Source: Mucilaginibacter sp. cycad4
Lineage (GTDB): Bacteria > Bacteroidota > Bacteroidia > Sphingobacteriales > Sphingobacteriaceae
Direction: 5' to 3'
DNA length: 64,000 bases
Assembly: GCF_034263275.1 (NCBI RefSeq)
Contig: NZ_CP139559.1
Coordinates: 6,696,001-6,760,000, forward strand
Made by a program: the position numbers and the translations under genes. Position 1 is the stretch's first letter; each line of letters begins with the position of its first letter. The notes beneath the pieces are model-generated. The model ran no database searches. It was not told where the DNA came from and saw nothing but the letters and a program-made list of their open reading frames with translations. Below are positions 49,355 to 59,056 of this stretch, one piece after another.

Positions 49355-51943
49355 ATGTACCGGTTGTTTTCTGTTTTACGCGCTGCAGCATTACTGCTTG
49401 TTTTGTTAGGTTCTTATATCCCGTATTTATCGGCACAGGCCCCGGTTATTAAATATACAACGCCGCATGTATACAGGATCAATAATCCCATAACGCCTTT
49501 AGCTCCAACTAATACAGGAGGTGCGGTGCCGGAAACTATTTATGGGCAGGTGAGTAAAATAGCGGGCGGCGGTACCCCCGGATATTTTTATACGGTAACA
49601 AGTGTAACGGTTGACCCGGCCGGAAATGTATTTGTTGCGGATTGGGCCGATAATAGAATTTACAAATTGACTCCTGCAGGAGATATTTCAACATTTGTGG
49701 GACATTCAGAAGCTGGTTGGGACGATGGGCAGGGTACCGCCGCAACAATTTATGAACCTGATGCACTGCTTTCGGATGCTGCCGGCAATATATATTTCAG
49801 CGATCAGGCAAGTCACCTGATACGGAAAATAACACCGGGAGGTTTGGTTAAAACAATTGCGGGAACGCCGCATGCGCCGGGTTTTGCTAATGGCACGGGT
49901 TCGGCCGCTAAGTTCGACAACCCGAGAGGCTTAGCCATAGATAATGCAGGGAATATCTATGTTGCTGATCAGGCTAATAACCGGATCAGGAAAGTTACAC
50001 CAGGCGGCGAGGTATCCACTTATGCAGGCAGCGGCGCTTCGGGCGGTAATAACGGCCCTGCAGCTTCCGCATCGTTTAACACACCCACCGGTGTTGCGTT
50101 TGATGTTGCAGGTAACTTATATGTTTCGGATGTTGGAAATAGCGCCGTACGAAAAATAACCCCTGCGGGCATAGTATCTACATTTGCAACCGGTTTGAAT
50201 TTTCCGCGTGAGCTTAAGGTAGATGGCACCGGTAATGTGTATGTTGCCGAGCAGGATGGCAACACTATAAAAAGAATAAGCCCTAACGGAACAACTACAA
50301 TTATTGCAGGGGGCGGCAAAAAAGATGCCGGCGGAGCAGCATCCTGGTTTAACGGGCCGCTTGGATTAGCAATGGACGGAAAGGGTAATTTATTTATTGG
50401 CGAAAACGTTAACAACGACGTTAGAAAGATAGTAATAACCGGCTACACCATTAATAAGGCTTTACCGGCAGGACTTGTATTTGACCCTAAAACAGGTATC
50501 ATAACAGGTACGCCAACTGTTTTATCGCCACCAACGGATTACACGGTTACGGCCTATAATGCCACCGGCAGCAACAGCACAACTGTAAATATAGAAGTAG
50601 CAGATTTTACCCTGCTTCCCTCAGTCATTACTTTTCCGCCCCCGGTGGTTGTGCATATCGATCCGGATAATATTTTGCATCCCGGGGCTACCAGTAATAA
50701 TACCAACACCGAAACGCCTGTTACTTATACCAGCAGTAACCCCGATGTAGCTTATGTAGGTGCCGATGGGCAAATTCACGTTGTAGCTCCCGGCAAAACA
50801 ATTATAACAGCTTACCAGGCCGGAGATGAGGGATATTTGGCCGCCGTCCCCGTGCCCAGAACATTTACCATTACACAGGACCAGGTGATCACTTTTCCTG
50901 CCATTGCTAACAAAACTACCTGTGATCCTGATTTCCCGGCTGGGGCAACAAGTTCTAATTCAACCATTCCGCTTACTTATGTAAGCAGCAATCCGGCTGT
51001 TGCTACGGTTTCAGCAACAGGGGCTGTTCATATCATAGCCGCCGGCTCAACCAGCATCACCGCGTCGCAAACCGGAAACGATTTGTATAACGCGGCTACT
51101 CCTAAATCGCAACTATTAACGGTTACCGCCCCGGTTATGCCGTCGGTGCATATAACGCCTGATTTTTATAATAGTTGCGATGGGTTGGAGGTTACCTACA
51201 CAGCCGATGCCCAAAATGCGGGCAATAATCCAACCTATCAGTGGCAGGTAAATGGCCAGAACAGTGGTGGTCATACTAACACTTATATCAGCAGCACATT
51301 ACACACAAGCGATATCATTACCTGCGTGGTTACCAATAATGACGGATGTGCACCCCTAACCTCCCCGGTATCTAATGAGGCTACAATAAAAGCCGATCTA
51401 AATGTTACACTTTCCCTAAGTATCAGTTCGTCTGTGAGCGGAACAATAATTTCGGGTACCCCGGTCACTTTTAAGGCCGTATCACCTAATACCTTGGATA
51501 ATCCTGTTTATCAATGGTATGTTAACGGGCAAAATGCAGGCGGCAACAGCGCTACATTTACAAGTAATAGCCTGGTTGACGGTGATGAGATTAGCTGTAA
51601 CATGATTTCGGGAGGAAAATGTATCATTAATCCATCGGTAAACTCAAATGCTATTACGGTTTCTGTAATAGTTCCCGAAAAAATTGTGGTCCCCAATACC
51701 TTTACACCCAATGGTGACGGATATAACGATACCTGGTTTATCCCCGGACTATTGTCATACGCTAACTGTACCGTCAATATTTATAACCGGTATGGCGCCA
51801 TGATGTACCGCTCGGTAGGGTACCAGCAACCCTGGGACGGAACGAATAACGGTAAATCCGTACCTTCCGGAGCGTACTACTATGTAATTGATACCAAAAA
51901 CGGAAGCGCAAAGCTGAGCGGGGAAGTAACTGTATTGCGGTAA
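49355..51943 (+). CDS. secreted NHL-repeat protein with Ig-like domains and CHU_C (T9SS type B) sorting domain
   Basis: 862 residues. A signal peptide (cleavage near YLSAQ) is followed by five or six NHL repeats to about residue 350 (VDPAGNVFVADWADNRIYKL, IDNAGNIYVADQANNRIRKV). A putative-Ig segment (INKALPAGLVFDPKTGIITG) and Big_2-like repeats (ITAYQAGDEGYLAAVPVPRT; ITASQTGNDLYNAATPKSQL) come next, then PKD/Ig-like parts. The C-terminal VVPNTFTPNGDGYNDTWFIP and YNRYGAMMYRSVGYQQPWDG are the CHU_C motif, recognised by the type IX secretion system for surface delivery. Ligand unknown. It stands alone. Confidence 0.92.
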   Translation: MYRLFSVLRAAALLLVLLGSYIPYLSAQAPVIKYTTPHVYRINNPITPLAPTNTGGAVPETIYGQVSKIAGGGTPGYFYTVTSVTVDPAGNVFVADWADNRIYKLTPAGDISTFVGHSEAGWDDGQGTAATIYEPDALLSDAAGNIYFSDQASHLIRKITPGGLVKTIAGTPHAPGFANGTGSAAKFDNPRGLAIDNAGNIYVADQANNRIRKVTPGGEVSTYAGSGASGGNNGPAASASFNTPTGVAFDVAGNLYVSDVGNSAVRKITPAGIVSTFATGLNFPRELKVDGTGNVYVAEQDGNTIKRISPNGTTTIIAGGGKKDAGGAASWFNGPLGLAMDGKGNLFIGENVNNDVRKIVITGYTINKALPAGLVFDPKTGIITGTPTVLSPPTDYTVTAYNATGSNSTTVNIEVADFTLLPSVITFPPPVVVHIDPDNILHPGATSNNTNTETPVTYTSSNPDVAYVGADGQIHVVAPGKTIITAYQAGDEGYLAAVPVPRTFTITQDQVITFPAIANKTTCDPDFPAGATSSNSTIPLTYVSSNPAVATVSATGAVHIIAAGSTSITASQTGNDLYNAATPKSQLLTVTAPVMPSVHITPDFYNSCDGLEVTYTADAQNAGNNPTYQWQVNGQNSGGHTNTYISSTLHTSDIITCVVTNNDGCAPLTSPVSNEATIKADLNVTLSLSISSSVSGTIISGTPVTFKAVSPNTLDNPVYQWYVNGQNAGGNSATFTSNSLVDGDEISCNMISGGKCIINPSVNSNAITVSVIVPEKIVVPNTFTPNGDGYNDTWFIPGLLSYANCTVNIYNRYGAMMYRSVGYQQPWDGTNNGKSVPSGAYYYVIDTKNGSAKLSGEVTVLR

Positions 51944-52101
51944 TCAGCGTAATTACCAGGAAACGGTGCCAGTCCGGAGATCTGAGGAGACTGGACGGAC
52001 ACTTTAATAAAGCAGATATAGTTTGTTTGCAAACGCAATCTCACGTCTCAAATCTCATATCTAATTCCTCAATCTCAAATCTAAAATCTATTTTTACAGC
52101 C

Positions 52102-52809
52102 ATGAGTATCAGTGTTGAGGCGTTAACCAAAGTTTACGGCGTGCAAAAGGCTGTTGATGGCATCAGTTTTACTGCCCAACCGGGTGTGCTGGGCTTTTTG
52201 GGGCCTAATGGTGCGGGTAAATCAACTACCATGAAAATCCTTACCGGCTTTATTCCGCAAACATCGGGTACGGCATCGGTATGCGGGTTTGATGTGGTTA
52301 AACAGCCGCTTGAGGTTAAACGCCGCATTGGTTACCTGCCCGAAAGTAACCCGCTGTATACGGATATGTATGTTAAAGAATCGCTGGGTTTTGTTGCCGG
52401 CATCCATAAGCTCCGCGAGCCTGCCAAACGCATTGCAGATATTATTGAGCAAACAGGCCTCGGCCCCGAGCAGCATAAAAAAATAGGGCAACTGTCAAAA
52501 GGCTACCGCCAAAGGGTTGGCCTTGCACAGGCCATGCTGCATGACCCGGAGGTGCTGATATTGGATGAGCCAACCTCGGGCCTCGATCCTAACCAACTGA
52601 TAGGGATCCGCCAACTGATCCTTGATTTGGGTAAAACCAAAACCATTGTACTGTCAACCCATATTATGCAGGAGGTGGAGGCCGTATGCAGACAGGTGAT
52701 CATCATTAACAAAGGCACCATTGTAGCCAACGATACCCTGCAGCAGCTCCGGAAAAATAACGGTGGTAAATCGCTCGAGGAGGTTTTTATCAGCCTTACC
52801 AATAATTAA
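52102..52809 (+). CDS. gldA: gliding-motility ABC transporter ATP-binding subunit GldA
   Basis: 235 residues from the ATG at 52102; upstream in-frame sequence is repetitive non-coding DNA. Walker A GPNGAGKST (near 37), signature LSKGYRQRVGLAQ, Walker B VLILDEPTSGLDP and the H-loop VLSTHIMQE are all present. GldA with GldF and GldG forms the ABC transporter needed for gliding in Flavobacterium. Here the partner is the GldF-GldG fusion at 55389-57785, about 2.6 kb away and not in the same operon. Confidence 0.9.
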   Translation: MSISVEALTKVYGVQKAVDGISFTAQPGVLGFLGPNGAGKSTTMKILTGFIPQTSGTASVCGFDVVKQPLEVKRRIGYLPESNPLYTDMYVKESLGFVAGIHKLREPAKRIADIIEQTGLGPEQHKKIGQLSKGYRQRVGLAQAMLHDPEVLILDEPTSGLDPNQLIGIRQLILDLGKTKTIVLSTHIMQEVEAVCRQVIIINKGTIVANDTLQQLRKNNGGKSLEEVFISLTNN

Positions 52810-52818
52810 ACAGAGCGG

Positions 52819-53817
52819 TTAACCAATATCTTTTGCCTTGTCCTGAACTTTTTTGCGAAGGGTATTAAAAAATATACTCCTTTCTTTTTCGCCCACTAAA
52901 CTTATGTGGGTTGATTTGCTGATAATGTTTTGAAGATTTTTGAAAGTGTATTCGCAAAATTCGGCGTCTTGCGTGGCCATAAAGTTTAGCCCGTTATGGT
53001 TCAGGTAGGCTATCTGCCGGTCGTCACCCTTTACAAAAATGGAGTTATCGCCAATAAGGCATTCATTAATATAAATTTGGTAAGGCGCACCATCGGGTGC
53101 CGACGATTGGTTATAAATAAATTTTCGTCCCTTTTCGGCCTGCATTTCTACGTGATTTAATAGCTCGTCCAGTTGGGCGTACACTTTATGCAGGATTTCC
53201 TTGCCGGCAAAAATGTTGGTATGCCTGTAAAATTCAATCTGCCTGATGGTAACGTGGATACTTTCTTCGGTCCATATTTCGGTAGATGGTATTTGTACGT
53301 ACTGCCTGATAACGTTTTGAGCTTTTTGGAGGATCAGCGGATCGCCTTCTTCGCCGGTAAATTGTTGTTTGGCCAAATCAGGGTACCCGATAAGGGTACG
53401 TTTCCAGAAAAAGAATTTAAAAGCACTCAGCTCCGGGAACTGCATAAAATGAAACAGCGGCACATCTTTATTAAAAAAATAGATCTGCGCATTTTTTAAT
53501 GTTTTGAATAAACCCAGGCTATTTACCAGGTCCTGCATGTAATCATTAAAGGTGAAGTTTGTGCTATCCACCTTGTTACCGGCAAAAATTACGGTGTTGT
53601 TTTGCATGCGGAGCAACTGATCAATAGAGATCTTGTATTTATTGCTAAGGATCTGAATTTCATCAAGGCTTATTGGTTTTTCGCCCCGGATACGTCTGTA
53701 AGCACTATCGTTGCTGATATTCAGCAGTTCGGCTATTTCATCAACAAAAGAAAGGTGAGGTGGCAGCTTTGCCTTTATATGGTTAAAAAGCAGCAGCTGG
53801 GCAGGGGTATTATCCAT
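52819..53817 (-). CDS. HTH-type regulator with unknown C-terminal domain
   Basis: 332 residues. The N-terminal helix-turn-helix HLSFVDEIAELLNISNDSAYRRIRGEKPISLDEI (about 20-55, two overlapping helices) resembles BetR-like DNA-binding domains. The rest is mixed helix and strand with LFHFMQFPELSAFKFFFWKR and IYINECLIGDNSIFVKGDD and is not recognised. No signal peptide. It is convergent with gldA (9 bp between the stops) and divergent from the outer-membrane protein gene at 54076, which it might regulate; that is speculation from position. Confidence 0.65.
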   Translation of the reverse strand: MDNTPAQLLLFNHIKAKLPPHLSFVDEIAELLNISNDSAYRRIRGEKPISLDEIQILSNKYKISIDQLLRMQNNTVIFAGNKVDSTNFTFNDYMQDLVNSLGLFKTLKNAQIYFFNKDVPLFHFMQFPELSAFKFFFWKRTLIGYPDLAKQQFTGEEGDPLILQKAQNVIRQYVQIPSTEIWTEESIHVTIRQIEFYRHTNIFAGKEILHKVYAQLDELLNHVEMQAEKGRKFIYNQSSAPDGAPYQIYINECLIGDNSIFVKGDDRQIAYLNHNGLNFMATQDAEFCEYTFKNLQNIISKSTHISLVGEKERSIFFNTLRKKVQDKAKDIG

Positions 53818-54075
53818 AATGCAGGAATTAACAAGTGGTTTGTTTTAGCAATTATTAGTCACCCTCCCCTTCATTATCAGTAAAAAATGCAACAACCGGC
53901 GCTAACACATAATAAATGTAGCTAAAAATGCAATTGTTTCCAAATGGTTGTATTACAGTTAATTAATTGTTGCGTAATGTGGTTTGTGATGCTGGTTTTC
54001 TCATTTTAAACCGGCTGGTAATGATAGTAGCTTTATTCAGTAATTAATAATTATTAACCTTAAAATCAAAGTATT

Positions 54076-54576
54076 ATGAAAAAGTTATTCTTATCACTGT
54101 CGCTGGTTGGAGCAGCATTCGGCAGTTTTGCGCAATCTTCAAACGGGTCGGGAAAATTCAGCATTGGTGCTGAAGCGACTATCCCAACAGGCGATGCGCA
54201 CCAGTTTTTTAATTATGGAATAGGCGGCTCGCTTAAATATGAATATCCACTTTCAAAAACGGTTTTTGTCACCTTATCGGCGGGCTATGAATCGTTGCAT
54301 GTTAAAAGCGGCCTTCAGGAGCCTGATACTAAATCATCATTTGGTTTTATCCCGGTAAAAGCAGGGATCAAGCCCTACCTGGATGGAGGTTTCTTTTTTG
54401 AAGGGCAGTTAGGTACTGTGTTTTCAACCGAAAAAGACGGTGGTAATTCCTTTCTCTATTCGCCGGGCTTAGGTTACACCTTTAACGGAGGGTTTGAAAT
54501 AGCTGTGCGTTATGAAGCCTGGTCAAACAACGGAACAATCGGGCAGGTGGGCGCGCGGTTGGCATACCGGTTTTGA
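54076..54576 (+). CDS. small outer-membrane beta-barrel protein
   Basis: 166 residues. A signal peptide (cleavage near GSFAQ) is followed by an 8-strand barrel pattern: KFSIGAEATIPTG, GIGGSLKYEYPLS, VFVTLSAGYESL, FIPVKAGIKPYL and a terminal VGARLAYRF. The last residue is the aromatic Phe used by the BAM complex. Similar in style to OmpA/OmpX-like or PorT-like barrels. Function unknown. An inverted repeat of 12 bp follows the stop at 54583-54611. Confidence 0.82.
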   Translation: MKKLFLSLSLVGAAFGSFAQSSNGSGKFSIGAEATIPTGDAHQFFNYGIGGSLKYEYPLSKTVFVTLSAGYESLHVKSGLQEPDTKSSFGFIPVKAGIKPYLDGGFFFEGQLGTVFSTEKDGGNSFLYSPGLGYTFNGGFEIAVRYEAWSNNGTIGQVGARLAYRF

Positions 54577-54582
54577 TTTAAT

Positions 54583-54611
54583 GGCATAAAGGCCGGTAAG
54601 GCCTTTATGCC
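54583..54611 (+). terminator. hairpin after the beta-barrel gene
   Basis: GGCATAAAGGCC pairs with GGCCTTTATGCC around a 5-nt loop. There is no strong U-tract, so it may be a weak terminator or processing site. Confidence 0.6.
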
Positions 54612-54636
54612 ATATTAACACTAAAAGAAAATCATC

Positions 54637-55122
54637 ATGAAAACTATAACAACAATTTTCGCTGCTTTTGCCGGTTTGGTATTTTTTAGCAGCTGTAGTA
54701 AACAGATTTACTCGCATAAAGAGGTTATGCAAAGTTATCATACCAAAAATGATGTTATCCGGCAATTTGGGCAGCCCGACGAAATCATGATTGTAAATGA
54801 CACTACCGGGTGGCTTTACAATTGCAGCGATCCCTCAGTTTTTAACGATACAAAAACAAAGGTGAAGGTAAATGGCGTATTTAATGCAGGCAGCGGTTTT
54901 AATACAATCCCGGTAAGTGTAAAGCAATTTTCGCAATACAATAAGTATGTAAAGTTTACATTTAACCATGATGGCAAGGTTTTAAACTGGGATTCATCGG
55001 GTTTGAATTTTGCAGAGAGAAAAGCCAATCCTTTAGCTACAATAGGAGTAGTGGCGATGGTTGTTGTTGCCAGCGCAATTGTTATTGTTGAAATGGATCC
55101 CTGGAAGATAGGGGCACCTTAA
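54637..55122 (+). CDS. lipoprotein of unknown function
   Basis: 161 residues with lipobox FFSSC (Cys near residue 20). A short YHTKNDVIRQFGQPDEIMI segment resembles the fold start of SmpA/BamE-like (OmlA) domains, but similarity is weak. A C-terminal hydrophobic helix (VVAMVVVASAIVIVEM) is unusual for a lipoprotein. It follows the barrel gene by 60 bp, so the two may form an envelope pair. Function is not proposed. Confidence 0.65.
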   Translation: MKTITTIFAAFAGLVFFSSCSKQIYSHKEVMQSYHTKNDVIRQFGQPDEIMIVNDTTGWLYNCSDPSVFNDTKTKVKVNGVFNAGSGFNTIPVSVKQFSQYNKYVKFTFNHDGKVLNWDSSGLNFAERKANPLATIGVVAMVVVASAIVIVEMDPWKIGAP

Positions 55123-55191
55123 ACCAGGTTAACCTGAAGAGTGTACCACCCGCAAGTTTTAAGCGTCCTTCGCTTGAGTTGTTTTAACAGG

Positions 55192-55245
55192 AGCATCCAC
55201 GATCCCGCTTATTTTTAATAATATAGCAAACGTGGATGCTTTTTT
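55192..55245 (+). terminator. terminator after the lipoprotein gene
   Basis: AGCATCCACG (55192-55201) pairs with CGTGGATGCT (55231-55240), followed by a run of T residues. The loop of about 29 nt is long. Confidence 0.65.
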
Positions 55246-55332
55246 GAACTTCGGTTTAAGCGAAAGATGCTTAAACCTGCAGGGAAAATAAATCCGGAAT
55301 TGAAATTCCGAAATCCGATATCAAACTGCTTC

Positions 55333-55363
55333 TTTGCTTTGGCGCAATATTGTCGTAATTTCG
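55333..55363 (+). promoter_or_regulatory. promoter of the gldF-gldG fusion
   Basis: TTTG (55333-55336), a 19-bp spacer and TAATTTCG (55356-55363), one base off TAnnTTTG, ending 25 nt before the GTG start. Confidence 0.6.
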
Positions 55364-55388
55364 GCGCTTAACACTATACCATAATAAC

Positions 55389-57785
55389 GTGCTAAGCATC
55401 CTTAAAAAAGAAATAATATCCTACCTCAGTTCGCTGGTAGCCTATGTTACTATCGGTGTGTTTTTACTGGTGCTGGGCCTGTTTTTATGGGTGTTTCCTG
55501 ATTCAAGCATCCTGGAATACGGTTATGCCGGGCTCGAAAGCCTGTTCAGCACCGCTCCGTACCTGTTTATGTTCCTGATCCCGGCCATTACCATGCGCTC
55601 CCTTGCCGAAGAACGTAAGGAGGGTACTTTTGAGCTGCTGTTTACCCGGCCATTAAAAGATTGGGAAATTGTGCTGGGTAAATACTTTGCCTGTTTGCTA
55701 ATAGTGCTTTTTGCTTTGCTGCCTACGCTGGTTTATTATTATTCGGTAAGTGCGCTGGGTACGCCGCAGGGCAATATTGATACCGGGGCAGTTATCGGTT
55801 CATACATCGGTTTGTTTTTATTAGGTGCTGTATTTGTGGGGATTGGTTTGTTTACCTCATCCATCACCAAAAATCAGATCATCGCCTTTACCATATCCGT
55901 TTTCCTGTGTTTCTTTTTTTACAGTGGGTTCGATTCAATCAGCCAGCTGTTATCCCTGCAGGACCTTGGCCTGCAAAATTTGGGTATTACCCAGCACTAT
56001 GATTCGGTAAGCCGGGGTGTGCTGGATACCCGCGATCTGGTTTACTTTATCATCACTACCGGTGTTTTTATTTGGCTCACGCTGTTTGTACTGGCAAAGC
56101 AACGCCAAAAAGGTGTAGGTGGTGCCGGGATGGTCATTGTGTTAGGAGTTTTGCTTTTCCTGGGGATACTATCATCATTTACTTTTGCCCGTTTTGATTT
56201 TACTGCCGAAAAGCGTTATACCATATCGCCCATTAGCAGGCAAATTATGGATAAGCTGCCAAAAAAGGTAAAAGTGGTGGTTTATTTACAGGGAGATAAC
56301 CTGCCCGGCGGCTTTAAACGCCTGCAAAGTGCTACCCGCGATATGTTAAGTGATTTGCAGGCATACAGCCATGGCAAAATCCAGTTCGAGTTTCGCGACC
56401 CGCTAAAGGGTTTAAACAACGATCAGCAAAATGAGGTGATCCAGAACATGGCTGCCGAAGGTGTTGAGCCAACCAACCTGAGCGTTAAAACTGATAATGG
56501 CGTATCGCAGAAGCTTATCTTTCCTTCGGCACTGGTATCGGCAGATGGAAAGGATATCCCGGTAAGATTATTGCTGAGCCGTATAGGCCTTTCGCCTGAT
56601 GAAGTGCTGAACAACTCTGTCCAAAACCTGGAATATGCGTTTTCATCGGCCATAAAAAAGGCGGTTAACGGGGGCAGGCCGCAAATAGGTTTTACCGAAG
56701 GCCATCATGAATTAACCGACCTGCAACTGAACGATGCCATGAAAACCCTTGCTGATGGTTTCCAGGTAGGCCGGGTTGACTTGGGTGTTATTTCCACTGC
56801 CGATCTGCAAAAAATCAAACTGCTGGTAATAGCCAAGCCCGATCAAAAGTTTTCGGAAGCAGAGAAATTTAAGCTCGACCAGTACATCATGCACGGTGGC
56901 CGGGTATTATGGACGATAGACCAGGTAAGCGCCGAGCTGGATAGCCTTCGCGGCCATGGCGGCGAGCAACTGGCTTTCCCCAAACAGCTTAATTTGGATG
57001 ATCAGCTTTTTCGCTACGGGATCCGCATTAATTATGATCTGATTGCCGATATGAACTGCTCACAGATCCCCATCAGTACCGGCAATGTAGGCGGGCAGGC
57101 GCAAATCCAGATGCTGCCCTGGCTGTATTACCCGGTGTTTATCCCGCTAAGCAAACATCCTGTAGTGAAAAATCTTGATGGCATCAGCAGCGAGTTTGCA
57201 AGTACTATCGATATCCTCGATACTAAAAATGTAAATAAAACGGTGCTGCTAACTTCATCGCCCTATAATAAAAAGCTAACCGCCCCGCACATATTATCAT
57301 TGCAGGCTTTGGAGCAGGAACCAAACCCTAAAGATTTTCAAAGTACGCCTAAAATAACCGGGGTACTGCTGGAGGGCAGCTTTGTGAGCGACTGGCAAAA
57401 CCGCCCTATGCCCGAGGGTATTAAAGAGCAGATTGCCATACAGCAACAAAGTGTGCCTACCAAAATGATCGTGATCAGCGATGGCGATATTTTCAAAAAC
57501 CAGGTAGGCAGCGATGGTTCGCCATATCCTTTGGGATATGATCATTATACCCGTCAAACCTATGGCAATAAAAACCTGCTGCTTAACATTGCCGATTACA
57601 TGACCGACGATTCGGGGCTTATAGCGCTGCGTACCAAGGAGATCAGGATCCGCCTGCTTGACAGGGCACGCATTCGCAGCGAAAAAATGTACTGGCAGCT
57701 GGTTAATACCATAGCACCGCTGCTTTTAGTGTTAATATGTGCTATTTTTCAACATTATTTACGCAGGCAAAAGTATGCCCGTTAA
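55389..57785 (+). CDS. gldFG: GldF-GldG fusion: gliding-motility ABC transporter permease and substrate-domain protein
   Basis: 798 residues from a GTG. Residues 1 to about 240 are an ABC-2 permease with six membrane helices, containing RSLAEERKEGTFELLFTRPL and SYIGLFLLGAVFVGIGLFTS (GldF). A seventh helix (about 240-260) leads to a GldG-type extracytoplasmic domain (DFTAEKRYTISPISRQIMD, VYLQGDNLPGGFKRLQ, FEFRDPLKGL, GFTEGHHELTDLQLNDAM, KLLVIAKPDQKFSEAEKF). The protein ends with a C-terminal membrane helix (IAPLLLVLICAIF). In Flavobacterium gldF and gldG are separate. Here one chain carries both, which fixes their 1:1 ratio. It works with GldA (52102-52809). dnaN follows 33 bp after its stop. 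Confidence 0.9.
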   Translation: MLSILKKEIISYLSSLVAYVTIGVFLLVLGLFLWVFPDSSILEYGYAGLESLFSTAPYLFMFLIPAITMRSLAEERKEGTFELLFTRPLKDWEIVLGKYFACLLIVLFALLPTLVYYYSVSALGTPQGNIDTGAVIGSYIGLFLLGAVFVGIGLFTSSITKNQIIAFTISVFLCFFFYSGFDSISQLLSLQDLGLQNLGITQHYDSVSRGVLDTRDLVYFIITTGVFIWLTLFVLAKQRQKGVGGAGMVIVLGVLLFLGILSSFTFARFDFTAEKRYTISPISRQIMDKLPKKVKVVVYLQGDNLPGGFKRLQSATRDMLSDLQAYSHGKIQFEFRDPLKGLNNDQQNEVIQNMAAEGVEPTNLSVKTDNGVSQKLIFPSALVSADGKDIPVRLLLSRIGLSPDEVLNNSVQNLEYAFSSAIKKAVNGGRPQIGFTEGHHELTDLQLNDAMKTLADGFQVGRVDLGVISTADLQKIKLLVIAKPDQKFSEAEKFKLDQYIMHGGRVLWTIDQVSAELDSLRGHGGEQLAFPKQLNLDDQLFRYGIRINYDLIADMNCSQIPISTGNVGGQAQIQMLPWLYYPVFIPLSKHPVVKNLDGISSEFASTIDILDTKNVNKTVLLTSSPYNKKLTAPHILSLQALEQEPNPKDFQSTPKITGVLLEGSFVSDWQNRPMPEGIKEQIAIQQQSVPTKMIVISDGDIFKNQVGSDGSPYPLGYDHYTRQTYGNKNLLLNIADYMTDDSGLIALRTKEIRIRLLDRARIRSEKMYWQLVNTIAPLLLVLICAIFQHYLRRQKYAR

Positions 57786-57818
57786 ATTTTCTATTTTTGA
57801 TAGATTAATTACAACCAT

Positions 57819-58943
57819 ATGAGATTTATTGTTTCTACCTCAACATTACTCAAACAACTGCAAGCGGTAAGTGGTGCGTTAAGCAGCAGCACCGTGCTGC
57901 CGATACTGGAAAACTTTTTGTTCGAGATAAAGGATGGGAACTTGACCATTTCTGCTACCGACCTGCAAACCAGCATGACCACCTCTCTGCCTGTTGAGGC
58001 TAAAGAGAACGGAAGGATTGCTATCCCCTCGCGTATATTGTTAGAGACCCTGAAATCATTACCCGAGCAGCCTGTTGCTTTTTCGGTTGATGATAAAACC
58101 TTCGCTATTGAAATTAATGCAGGCGATGGTAAATACAAACTGAGCGGCGAAAACGGCGAGGATTTTCCAAAAATCCCGGTTGTTGAAAACGCTTCATCAG
58201 TAAACCTGCCGGCTTCGGTTTTAGCCGAAGCTATCAACAAAACCATTTTCGCGGTAAGTAATGACGAGCTTCGCCCGGCCATGACTGGTGTTTATTGCCA
58301 GCTTACAACGTCGGCCCTTACTTTTGTTGCTACCGATGCACATAAACTGGTCCGGTACCGTCGTAAAGATGCAAAAGCCGCGGGCACTACATCGTTCATC
58401 CTGCCTAAAAAAGCGTTAACCTTGCTTAAATCATCATTACCGAGCGATGACGTGAATGTATCTGTTGAGTATAACTCCACCAGTGCTTTCTTCAAGTTTG
58501 GCAATATTAACCTGGTATGCCGCTTAATTGACGAGCGTTACCCTGATTACGAGGCGGTTATCCCTCAAAATAACCCTAATAAATTAAATATCGACAGGCT
58601 TACTTTCCTGGGTTCGTTAAACCGTGTAGCTATCTACGCTAACAAAACTACCCACCAGGTAAGGCTTAAAATAAATGGCAGCGAGTTAAATATCTCATCA
58701 GAAGATATTGACTTTGCTAACGAGGCCCACGAGCGTTTAAGCTGCCAATATGAGGGCGAAGACATGGAAATTGGCTTCAATGCAAGATTTTTAATAGAAA
58801 TGTTGAAGAATTTAAGCTGCGAAGAAGTATCTTTGGAAATGTCGACTCCAAACCGTGCCGGTTTATTGCTGCCACAAGGAGGAGATGAGAATGAAGATGT
58901 GCTGATGCTGGTTATGCCGGTGATGCTCAATAGTTATGCTTAA
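57819..58943 (+). CDS. dnaN: DNA polymerase III beta subunit (sliding clamp)
   Basis: 374 residues, the usual length. It starts MRFIVSTSTLLKQLQAVSGA. Three clamp domains follow, with LPILENFLFEI in domain 1, SNDELRPAMTGVYCQL in domain 2 and FNARFLIEMLKNL in domain 3, and the conserved C-terminal VMPVMLNSY. The dimeric ring tethers the polymerase to DNA. A TATTTTTG box ends 19 nt before the ATG (57792-57799), giving it its own promoter although it lies close behind gldFG. It ends at a strong terminator. Confidence 0.97.
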   Translation: MRFIVSTSTLLKQLQAVSGALSSSTVLPILENFLFEIKDGNLTISATDLQTSMTTSLPVEAKENGRIAIPSRILLETLKSLPEQPVAFSVDDKTFAIEINAGDGKYKLSGENGEDFPKIPVVENASSVNLPASVLAEAINKTIFAVSNDELRPAMTGVYCQLTTSALTFVATDAHKLVRYRRKDAKAAGTTSFILPKKALTLLKSSLPSDDVNVSVEYNSTSAFFKFGNINLVCRLIDERYPDYEAVIPQNNPNKLNIDRLTFLGSLNRVAIYANKTTHQVRLKINGSELNISSEDIDFANEAHERLSCQYEGEDMEIGFNARFLIEMLKNLSCEEVSLEMSTPNRAGLLLPQGGDENEDVLMLVMPVMLNSYA

Positions 58944-58972
58944 GTGTAAACTTAAATTATAAATCCAAAACT

Positions 58973-59002
58973 AAGTCCGGTAACATAAACCGGACTTTTT
59001 TT
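58973..59002 (+). terminator. intrinsic terminator after dnaN
   Basis: AAGTCCGG pairs with CCGGACTT around a 9-nt loop, followed by a run of seven T residues. Confidence 0.88.
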
Positions 59003-59056
59003 GTTCAACACCCGATACCAAAAATTACAGTAAGCAGTTATAGCTTATAATTGTAT

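Noticed and set aside
55192..55388. Riboswitch upstream of the gldF-gldG fusion
   Set aside because: Only a simple hairpin and a promoter are visible; no known aptamer consensus is present.
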